In this document: positions 1 to 5,659 of the stretch, in pieces
How the letters are laid out: each line of letters opens with the position of its first letter
How positions within the stretch are numbered: the first letter of the stretch is position 1
Origin: Robiginitomaculum sp.
Lineage (GTDB): Bacteria; Pseudomonadota; Alphaproteobacteria; Caulobacterales; Maricaulaceae
Direction: 5' to 3'
DNA length: 6,924 nucleotides
NCBI GenBank assembly: GCA_026993275.1
Contig: JALWUB010000161.1
Coordinates: forward strand, 1-6,924
Program-made: the position numbers and the translations under genes
Notes under the pieces: model-generated
Told to the model about the DNA's origin: nothing
Seen by the model: only the letters and a program-made list of their open reading frames with translations
Databases searched by the model: none

Positions 1-178
1 CCATGGTTTCATGGCGTTCATAATAGACAAGGGTTTTCACGCCGTGTTGTTTGGTAAAGCCATCGGCCACACCTTCTTTGTGTTGCCAGATACGCTTTGG
101 CAAATCGCTGGTCACGCCAATGTAAAGTGTGCCATTGGGCTTGCTGGCCAGGATATAGACACAAGGATTCTTCCGCAT
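1..178 (-). CDS. GIY-YIG domain protein, small YhbQ/UPF0213-like type (partial, 3' end outside window)
   Basis: The minus-strand frame starts at the ATG at 176-178 and is still open at position 1, so 59 codons are visible. The protein shows the two halves of the GIY-YIG signature: a VYI segment at residues 7-9 and YIG at 19-21, followed by the usual arginine (Arg29) and the GFTKQHGV segment (residues 40-47) typical of small stand-alone GIY-YIG proteins of about 80-100 residues. The catalytic glutamate region would lie at or beyond the cut edge, so nuclease competence cannot be judged. The start is supported by an AGGG at 187-190, 8 nt upstream. The family fold is that of a single-domain endonuclease, but the role of these short bacterial members is poorly known. 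GC is about 49% (88 of 180 by hand count), well below the neighbouring genes, which may point to a separate origin. The family call is firm; the function is not. Confidence 0.85.
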   Translation of the reverse strand, partial: MRKNPCVYILASKPNGTLYIGVTSDLPKRIWQHKEGVADGFTKQHGVKTLVYYERHETM

Positions 179-210
179 ACTTGTAACCCTGCCATAAAAC
201 AATCCGCCTG

Positions 211-217
211 GGGAGGG
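211..217 (+). promoter_or_regulatory. Shine-Dalgarno site deciding the permease start
   Basis: The run GGGAGGG lies 8 nt before the ATG at 226. An in-frame TTG at 220 is too close to this site (2 nt), so the ATG at 226 is the preferred start. Confidence 0.75.
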
Positions 218-225
218 CGTTGCTT

Positions 226-1683
226 ATGACTGAAACCATCAAGAACGCGGATCCGGCGCTGTATAATGCCGACATGGCGCCGGCATCGCCGCAAGAGCGC
301 ACCTGGAACATGTGGTCCTATGCCTCCTTGTGGGTCGCCATGGTTGTGTGTGTGCCGACCTACATGCTGTCCGGCGGCCTGGTGGCGGCGGGCATGAGCT
401 GGTGGCAAGCAGTTCTGACGGTGTTTCTGGGCAATACCATCGTGCTCATTCCCATGGTGCTGATCGGCGAGATCGGGGCCCGCTACGGGGTGCCCTTTCC
501 GGTGCTGCTGCGCTCGGCCTTTGGCACGGAAGGCGCGAAAATCCCGGCCATGGCGCGCGGCCTGGTGGCCTGTGGCTGGTTCGGCATCAACACCTGGGTT
601 GGCGGTTCGGCGATTTATGTGATCCTGAATGCGCTCACCGGCGGCATGTTCAAGGGCGCGCCCCTGCCCATACTGGGCATCGACATGGCGCAGACGGCAA
701 GCTTCCTCGCCTTCTGGGCCATGCACATCTATTTCATCCGCAATGGCACCGAGAGCATTCGCTGGCTGGAAACCCTGGCGGCGCCTTTCCTGCTGGCCAT
801 GGGGCTGGCGCTGCTGGCCTGGGCCTATATCAAGGCTGGCGGCTTTGGACCGATGCTCTCCGCGCCGTCGCAATTCGCGCCGGGCGGTGCCAAGGAAGGC
901 CAGTTCTGGGGCACCTTCTTCATCTCGCTGACCGCCATGGTGGGGTTTTGGGCGACCATGGCCCTCAACATTCCGGACTTCACCCGCTTCGCCAAGAGCG
1001 ACCGTGACCAGATCATCGGCCAAGCGCTCGGCCTGCCCATTCCCATGGCGCTGTTCGCCTTCATCTCGGTGGCGGTGACCTCGGCCAGCGTGCAAATCTA
1101 TGGCGAAGCCCTGTGGAATCCGGTTGATCTGGCCGGGCGCATGGGCGGCATTGGCGTCGTCTTCGCGCTGGCGGCCCTGGTGGTCGCCACCCTGACCACC
1201 AATCTGGCAGCCAATGTGGTTGCCCCGGCCTATGGCTTTTCCAATCTGGCGCCGTCGAAAATCTCGTTCCGCATGGGCGGTTACATCACCGCCGCCATCG
1301 GCATCGCCATTTTCCCCTGGAAGCTGGTCGAGGACGCAGGCGCCTACATCTTCACCTGGCTGGTCGGCTATTCGGCGCTTTTGGGCCCCATTGCCGGCAT
1401 TCTGGTGGCCGACTATTACCTGGTGCGCAAGCAAAAGCTCAGCGTGCCCGACCTGTTCCGCCGCGATGGCATTTACGAAGCCCGGCATGGCTGGAACCTG
1501 GCCGGGCTGACAGCGCTGGTCATTGGCATTTTGCCCAGCCTGCCCGGCTTCCTGCACGAGGCCGGATTCGTGAAGTCCGTGCCCGGCATTTTCGATACGC
1601 TTTACGGCTATGCCTGGTTTGTCGGCTTTTTCGTGGCGGGCGCGGTCTATCTTCTGCTGGCGAAACCGCAGCAGGCTGCCTGA
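226..1683 (+). CDS. NCS1-family nucleobase/hydantoin:cation symporter
   Basis: This 485-residue inner-membrane protein fits the normal length of NCS1 (Transp_cyt_pur) secondary transporters, which import nucleobases, hydantoins, allantoin or related compounds with Na+ or H+. It is mostly hydrophobic and compatible with the 12-helix LeuT-type fold. Family landmarks in order: TM1 with NMWSYASLW (28-36) and PTYML (44-48); GWFGINTW (117-124) in TM3; NIPDFTRFAKS (248-258) after TM6; NLAANVVAPAYGFSNLAP (326-343); SFR (347-349); and DYYLVRK (396-402). Trp118 and Asn122 line up with Trp117 and Gln121 of the hydantoin transporter Mhp1, and Trp242 probably with Trp220. The motifs are closer to the Mhp1/PucI/uracil branch than to CodB. 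The substrate cannot be assigned, because no catabolic gene sits beside it. It is divergent from the GIY-YIG gene and convergent with lysAC, so it appears to be a single-gene unit. The start is chosen on the GGGAGGG ribosome site at 211-217. Confidence 0.93.
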   Translation: MTETIKNADPALYNADMAPASPQERTWNMWSYASLWVAMVVCVPTYMLSGGLVAAGMSWWQAVLTVFLGNTIVLIPMVLIGEIGARYGVPFPVLLRSAFGTEGAKIPAMARGLVACGWFGINTWVGGSAIYVILNALTGGMFKGAPLPILGIDMAQTASFLAFWAMHIYFIRNGTESIRWLETLAAPFLLAMGLALLAWAYIKAGGFGPMLSAPSQFAPGGAKEGQFWGTFFISLTAMVGFWATMALNIPDFTRFAKSDRDQIIGQALGLPIPMALFAFISVAVTSASVQIYGEALWNPVDLAGRMGGIGVVFALAALVVATLTTNLAANVVAPAYGFSNLAPSKISFRMGGYITAAIGIAIFPWKLVEDAGAYIFTWLVGYSALLGPIAGILVADYYLVRKQKLSVPDLFRRDGIYEARHGWNLAGLTALVIGILPSLPGFLHEAGFVKSVPGIFDTLYGYAWFVGFFVAGAVYLLLAKPQQAA

Positions 1684-1686
1684 TCC

Positions 1687-1708
1687 TATTAGTGGGACCT
1701 GACCCTAA
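1687..1708. repeat. Possible remnant of a GGTCAGGTCCC-type dispersed repeat
   Basis: Between the convergent permease and lysAC genes, and including the lysAC stop codon, the minus strand reads TTAGGGTCAGGTCCCACTAA. From memory, GGGTCAGGTC words recur at the edges of REP/IS200-like transposase elements in proteobacteria. Only one copy is present here and no transposase is visible, so this is a tentative call. Confidence 0.2.
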
Positions 1709-4296
1709 ATGGTCAATTCGCGGGCCGGGGCGCGCAGATTGTAGGACGAGCCCATGACCGCCCCATAGGCGCCGGCATTGGCAATGAGAATGACGTCGCC
1801 TTCCCGTGGCAGCGGCATCACCCGGTCGCGGCCCAGAAGGTCCGCCGACTCGCAGATCGGCCCGACAATCGAAACCGGTCTGTCCCCGCTGGCCTCCTGC
1901 GCATGGCGGCTGAGATTGACCATGTCGTGATGCGCGCCATAGAGCGCAGGCCGGATCAGCGAGTTCATGCCGGTTTCCACGCCTGCATAAAGACGCCCGG
2001 CCTTGTCTTTGGTCTGGGTGACGCTGGCCAGCAGCACCCCGGCTTCCGCGACCACGAAACGCCCCGGCTCCAGCCACACCTGCACGGCCGGATTGGCGCA
2101 CTGGATATCCTCGAGCGCCGCATCAAGGGCCGCAAGGTCCAGTTGCGGCGCGCCGGACTGATCGGGCACGCCAAGACCGCCGCCAAGGTTAAGCACGCGC
2201 ACATCGGGGAAATCCCGGGCCAGGTCCGCCATCATCAGGCCCAGTTCGCGCCAGTGCCCGGCATCCAGAATGCCGCTGCCCGCATGGGCATGCAGGCCGG
2301 TAATGCGCGCCCCCGCCGCTTGCGCCAATGCGCGGGCCCGGGCCAGGTCGTCAAGCGGAATGCCAAACTTGGCCTGGGCACCGGCGGTCTGCACATGGCG
2401 GTGATGGCCGCGCGACTGCCCCGGGTCGATGCGCAGCAAAACCTCCGCATCCGCAAACAGATCCGGCCAGTGCTGCAGCGGGTGCAGATTGTCCAGCGTC
2501 AGGTGCACGCCGCGCGCCAGGGCCGCCTCGTATTCATGGCGCGGGGCGAAATTGGGGGTGAACAACAACTGGCCGGGGGCCAGGCCGGGCACGCAGCGCG
2601 CGGCATGGTCCAGTTCCGCCAGGGAGACGCATTCCAGCCCCAGTCCGCACCCGGCCGCGGCCTTCAGGATGGCCGGGTGCGCATTGGCCTTCATGGCATA
2701 AAAGATGCGCCCGGCATGGTGCAGTTCCATCAGCGCCCCGGCCCGTGCGCGCACGGTGTCCAGGTCATAGACATAGGCCGCTTCCCCGCACGGCTTCAGC
2801 TTCAGCAAGGCCTCGCGCTTGTGCACCCACCAGGGCACGGGCGCGGGGCCCGACGGCGCGGCGGCGGCGCTTTCCTGCCAGGGCGGGCCGAACACCTTGT
2901 CGCCGGGTTCTGCCTCGACCATTTCATCGTGCAGGCGGCGGGCCAGTTTCAGGGCCTGGTCCTCATCGACCACGACGGTGAAATTGAGATCGTTGGCGGC
3001 CTGGCTGACCAGCCGCACCGGGTGCTCGCGAAACAGCGCCAGCGCCGGGGTCAGCTTGTGCAGGATGGCGCGGATGTTCCGCCCGACCAGGCTGACCGAG
3101 GCGCAATGGCGCAGCACGCTGACCCGGCACATGGGCGCCAGTTCCGCACACACCGCGTCCAGCGCCGCTGCATCACCGCCCTGGCCGGGATCGAGCGACA
3201 CCGTGACACTGGCCTCCGAGGTGGAGACAAGATCAATGGACAGGCCGTTATTGGCGAAGGCGGCGAAGGCCCGGGCCAGGAAGCCCGCCTCGCCCCACAT
3301 GCTGGTGGTGGTCATGGACACCAGCACCAGGCCGGTGCGCACGGCCACCGCCTTGACCCGGGCGCTGGTGTCGGCAGGGCTGGCACTGATGCGCGTGCCG
3401 GGGGCTTCGGGCTGCATGGTGCACAGCACCTGCACCGGGATTTTCGCCCGGCGCACCGGTGGCAGGGCGCGCGGGTGCATCACCTTGGCCCCCATCAGTG
3501 CAATCTCGTGGGCCTCCTCATAGCTCAAGTCCTTGAGCAGACGCGCCGAGGCCGTCAGCCGCGGATCGGCGCTGAACATGCCGGGCACATCGGTCCAGAT
3601 TTCCAGCCGCCGGGCGCGCAGCTTGGCCGCAAACAGGGCAGCCGACACATCCGAGCCGCCGCGGCCCAGCAATACCGTCTCGCCCTGTGCATTGGCGGCG
3701 ATGAACCCTTGCGTCAGCGCGCCATCCCGGCCCAGAGCCGCCAGCTTCTGCCCCAGGGCCGCGTCCGCGCTTTCATCGCCCCGGGCCGACAGAAACGCCT
3801 GCGCCGCGCCGTCATGGGACTGGTCGAGGCTGCGCAGGCCGCTGCGGGCATCAAACAGGCCGATGTCCAGACCGGCGGCACGCAGGCGCGCCGCGCCCAG
3901 CGCAGTGGCCATGATTTCGCCTTGCGCCAGAATGCGTGCCCGCAGGCGCGGGCTGGCCTCGCCGGTCTTGCCAATGCCCTCCAGCCAGCCGGACAATTGC
4001 GCCAGGGCCGGAGCAATCAGCGCCGCGCCGTCCAGCCCCATGGCGCTGGCCAGCGCCTCGTGACGGCGGGCAATATCCTCCACAATGGCCCCGGCATTGC
4101 CCGTCAAGGCCGCGTCTATGGCCTGCTCCAGGCGGTTGGACACCTGGGAGAGCGCCGAATGCACCACCAGGGGGTGTTTGCCCGCCTCCCTGCAGCGGCG
4201 CACCAGCCGTTCAATGGTATCCCAGCTTTGCGGCGTGGACACACTGGTGCCGCCAAACTTCATCACCACCCAGGGTCTGTCCGGCGCTGATGCCAT
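1705..4296 (-). CDS. lysAC: Bifunctional aspartate kinase / diaminopimelate decarboxylase (LysC-LysA fusion)
   Basis: This 863-residue cytosolic protein joins the first and last enzymes of lysine synthesis. The N-terminal half is an aspartate kinase (aspartate + ATP to aspartyl phosphate): KFGGTS at 13-18, GRGGSD at 211-216, WTDVPG at 234-239 and GAKVMHPRA at 269-277. Two ACT domains follow (about 322-395 and 398-465), with GFLA (338-341) and SIDLVSTSE (353-361) as in lysine-sensitive LysC. An Ala/Pro-rich linker (about 472-490) leads to a PLP-dependent fold-III decarboxylase (meso-diaminopimelate to lysine + CO2): YAMKAN at 533-538 with the PLP lysine Lys536, HAHAGSG at 669-675, GGGLG at 705-709, EPGRF at 743-747, CESAD at 815-819 and AGAYG at 841-845. 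All key motifs are present in both halves. The length is close to that of the Xanthomonas-type fusion. The start at 4296 has AAGGA 8 nt upstream; an in-frame ATG at 4335 would add 13 residues but lacks a ribosome site. The gene is divergent from the histidine operon. Confidence 0.96.
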   Translation of the reverse strand: MASAPDRPWVVMKFGGTSVSTPQSWDTIERLVRRCREAGKHPLVVHSALSQVSNRLEQAIDAALTGNAGAIVEDIARRHEALASAMGLDGAALIAPALAQLSGWLEGIGKTGEASPRLRARILAQGEIMATALGAARLRAAGLDIGLFDARSGLRSLDQSHDGAAQAFLSARGDESADAALGQKLAALGRDGALTQGFIAANAQGETVLLGRGGSDVSAALFAAKLRARRLEIWTDVPGMFSADPRLTASARLLKDLSYEEAHEIALMGAKVMHPRALPPVRRAKIPVQVLCTMQPEAPGTRISASPADTSARVKAVAVRTGLVLVSMTTTSMWGEAGFLARAFAAFANNGLSIDLVSTSEASVTVSLDPGQGGDAAALDAVCAELAPMCRVSVLRHCASVSLVGRNIRAILHKLTPALALFREHPVRLVSQAANDLNFTVVVDEDQALKLARRLHDEMVEAEPGDKVFGPPWQESAAAAPSGPAPVPWWVHKREALLKLKPCGEAAYVYDLDTVRARAGALMELHHAGRIFYAMKANAHPAILKAAAGCGLGLECVSLAELDHAARCVPGLAPGQLLFTPNFAPRHEYEAALARGVHLTLDNLHPLQHWPDLFADAEVLLRIDPGQSRGHHRHVQTAGAQAKFGIPLDDLARARALAQAAGARITGLHAHAGSGILDAGHWRELGLMMADLARDFPDVRVLNLGGGLGVPDQSGAPQLDLAALDAALEDIQCANPAVQVWLEPGRFVVAEAGVLLASVTQTKDKAGRLYAGVETGMNSLIRPALYGAHHDMVNLSRHAQEASGDRPVSIVGPICESADLLGRDRVMPLPREGDVILIANAGAYGAVMGSSYNLRAPARELTI

Positions 4297-4304
4297 TGCC
4301 GTTA

Positions 4305-4309
4305 TCCTT
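4305..4309 (-). promoter_or_regulatory. Shine-Dalgarno site deciding the lysAC start
   Basis: On the minus strand AAGGA lies 8 nt before the ATG at 4294-4296. The upstream in-frame ATG at 4333-4335 has no comparable site at a usable distance. The shorter protein also begins only 12 residues before KFGGTS, as expected for an aspartokinase. Confidence 0.7.
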
Positions 4310-4378
4310 GTCTCTGCTTCGTCTTCTGGCTCCATGGCATATGCAGCAATGCGTGCAAACAGGCCTTGCCAGCTTCAA

Positions 4379-4408
4379 TTGACTATCGTATTAACACGCT
4401 AATACAAT
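4379..4408 (+). promoter_or_regulatory. Putative sigma70 promoter of the regulator-hisGD operon
   Basis: TTGACT (4379-4384, 5 of 6 to consensus) and TACAAT (4403-4408, 5 of 6) are separated by 18 nt. They sit in a sharply AT-rich patch (about 29% GC over 4374-4415) within GC-rich surroundings. Transcription would begin near 4415, leaving only about 10 nt before the ATG at 4425. That is too short for a histidine attenuator or a riboswitch. Confidence 0.6.
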
Positions 4409-4415
4409 AAGACAA
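4385..4415 (-). promoter_or_regulatory. Weak candidate promoter for lysAC
   Basis: On the minus strand TTGTCT (4415-4410) and TACGAT (4390-4385, 4 of 6 to consensus) are spaced by 19 nt, longer than ideal. This is the only AT-rich stretch upstream of lysAC, so its promoter probably lies here. It would overlap the palindrome at 4388-4405. The leader would be about 80 nt, too short for a lysine riboswitch. Confidence 0.25.
4388..4405. promoter_or_regulatory. Palindromic operator candidate resembling a trp operator
   Basis: GTATTA (4388-4393) and TAATAC (4400-4405) form a perfect 6-bp dyad around a 6-nt centre, 18 bp in all. The E. coli trp operator consensus, as I recall it (GTACTA-N6-TAGTAC), has the same geometry and matches 5 of 6 bases in each arm. 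The dyad fills the spacer and enters the -10 box of the putative promoter, so a bound repressor would block transcription. The adjacent gene encodes a TrpR-family protein, its most likely ligand. Binding is inferred, not shown. Confidence 0.5.
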
Positions 4416-4424
4416 GCGACCGGC

Positions 4425-4775
4425 ATGAGCAAAACTGCAAAAGACAGCGCGGAAGCGCCCGTTTCCGGCCCCGGCCAGCCGATCAATGGCGCGGCCGATG
4501 CCCTGTGCGCAGCCTTTGCCAGCCTGCACACCCCGGACGAGTGGCGGCGGTTTCTGACCGACCTGTGCACGCCAGCGGAATTGCGGGCGCTGGCGGCGCG
4601 CTGGCAGGTGGCGCAATTGCTGGACGCGGGGCAATTGTCCTATCGCGAGATCAGCGAGCGCACCGGCGCCAGCACCACCACGGTGGGGCGGGTGGCGCGA
4701 TTTCTGTTTGAAGAGCCGCACCAGGGCTACCGGCTGGCGCTGGACCGCCTGGCCAGAAAGGATACCGCCTCATGA
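4425..4775 (+). CDS. TrpR/YerC-family DNA-binding regulator, first gene of the his operon
   Basis: This 116-residue protein belongs to the Trp repressor superfamily, YerC/YecD branch. Residues 48-94 align without gaps to E. coli TrpR residues 43-89: CTPAELRAL (48-56), ARWQVAQLL (58-66), then the helix-turn-helix from SYREISERTG (72-81) to STTTVGRVARFL (83-94). Thr49, Arg59 and Arg89 fall on TrpR Thr44, Arg54 and Arg84, which contact tryptophan; Gly85 and Ser88 of TrpR are replaced by Val90 and Phe93, so the ligand may differ or be absent. The first 22 residues are a poorly structured Ala/Pro/Gly-rich tail. TrpR-fold proteins act as dimers on palindromic operators, and a candidate operator lies just upstream. 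The ribosome site is weak. The stop overlaps the hisG start (ATGA), implying translational coupling. The family call is firm; control of the his operon is inferred from position. Confidence 0.9.
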   Translation: MSKTAKDSAEAPVSGPGQPINGAADALCAAFASLHTPDEWRRFLTDLCTPAELRALAARWQVAQLLDAGQLSYREISERTGASTTTVGRVARFLFEEPHQGYRLALDRLARKDTAS

Positions 4776-5656
4776 AACCGCTTTTGCGCATCGCCGTGCA
4801 GAAAAAGGGCCGTCTGGCCGAGGGCAGCCTCGACCTGCTGGAACGCGCGGGCCTTGGCATCACCCCGGCGCCGGGGGCGCTGACCTGCCGGGCGCGCGGC
4901 CTGCCGGTGGAATTGCTGTTCGTGCGTGATGACGACATTGCCGCCCTGGTCATGCGCGGGGTGTGCGATCTCGGCATTGCCGGTGAGAACACCTTGCGCG
5001 AGGAGGCCCTGCAGGCCCCCGGCAGCACGCCCCTGCAAACCGTGCGGGCGCTCGGCTTTTCGCGCTGCACCCTCAAATTCGCCGCCCCGGCAAACGGGTC
5101 TGTCTGCAGCGTGCAGGACCTGCAGGACAAGCGCATTGCCACTTCCTACCCGGCGATCACGGCGGCGTTTCTGGAAGAAAACGGCGTGACCGCCCAGTGC
5201 GTCACGCTGCAGGGCGCGGTGGAGATTGCCCCGGCCCTGGGCATTGCCGACGCCATATGCGACCTGGTGTCCTCGGGGGCAACCCTGGCGGCCAACGGCC
5301 TGGAGGCCTTCGCCACGGTCATGCAGAGCCAGGCGGTGCTGGTGCGCAGCCCAAAGCCCTGGGACGAGGCAAAGGAGGCGCTGTTGGCGCGGCTGTTGCG
5401 GCGCATGGATGGGGTGATCGCCAGCCGGGCAACCAAATACATCATGCTCAATGCCCCGAAGGATGCCATTGACGAGATCACTGCCTTGCTGCCCGGCGCC
5501 GATGCGCCGACCCTGATGCCGCTGGCCGGGCGCAATGACCAGATGGCGGTGCATGCGGTATGCCGCGAAACCATTTTCTGGGACACGCTCGAAGCCCTTG
5601 AGGCGCGCGGCGCCCATGCCATCCTGGTGCTGCCCATTGAAAAGATGATGGGCTGA
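4772..5656 (+). CDS. hisG: ATP phosphoribosyltransferase, long (HisG_L) form
   Basis: HisG catalyses the first committed step of histidine synthesis, ATP + PRPP to phosphoribosyl-ATP, in the cytosol. The 294 residues match the long, self-sufficient form carrying its own C-terminal regulatory domain, so no HisZ partner is expected. Visible motifs: QKKGRLAEGSLDLL (10-23), LLFVRDDDI (48-56), GVCDLGIAGEN (63-73), the PRPP-binding segment DLVSSGATLAANGL (164-177; E. coli has Glu where Ala173 stands), KYIMLNAP (222-229), LPGADAPTLMPLAG (240-253) and the C-terminal LPIEKMM (287-293), nearly identical to E. coli. The ACT-like regulatory domain (about 225-294) is where histidine inhibits the enzyme in this class. 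AAAGGA at 4757-4762 lies 9 nt before the ATG, inside the end of the regulator gene, and the two genes overlap by 4 nt. hisD follows after 3 nt. Confidence 0.97.
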   Translation: MKPLLRIAVQKKGRLAEGSLDLLERAGLGITPAPGALTCRARGLPVELLFVRDDDIAALVMRGVCDLGIAGENTLREEALQAPGSTPLQTVRALGFSRCTLKFAAPANGSVCSVQDLQDKRIATSYPAITAAFLEENGVTAQCVTLQGAVEIAPALGIADAICDLVSSGATLAANGLEAFATVMQSQAVLVRSPKPWDEAKEALLARLLRRMDGVIASRATKYIMLNAPKDAIDEITALLPGADAPTLMPLAGRNDQMAVHAVCRETIFWDTLEALEARGAHAILVLPIEKMMG

Positions 5657-5659
5657 GCC

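Noticed and set aside
179..225. Promoter pair in the 47-bp gap between the GIY-YIG gene and the permease
   Set aside because: There are A/T-rich words such as CATAAAA at 193-199, but no -35/-10 pair with good spacing. The promoters may overlap the coding starts and cannot be placed by eye.
112..1557. A 481-codon minus-strand frame opposite the permease
   Set aside because: The composition is Gly/His/Gln/Arg-rich without domain signals, while the plus strand encodes an intact membrane transporter. It is a shadow frame.
1700..1715. TGACC-N6-GGTCA inverted repeat as a bidirectional terminator for the convergent genes
   Set aside because: The stem is only 5 bp with a 6-nt loop, there is no T-run on either side, and part of it lies in lysAC coding sequence. 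I see no convincing terminator between these genes.
1903..4290. A 795-codon open frame on the plus strand opposite lysAC
   Set aside because: It mirrors the lysAC codon pattern, is rich in His/Gln/Arg/Gly with no recognisable domain, and the opposite strand encodes a complete two-domain enzyme. Long antisense frames are common in GC-rich genes.
4297..4424. Lysine riboswitch in front of lysAC
   Set aside because: The whole region is 128 nt and the likely leader about 80 nt, shorter than the lysine riboswitch aptamer, and no multi-helix core was seen.
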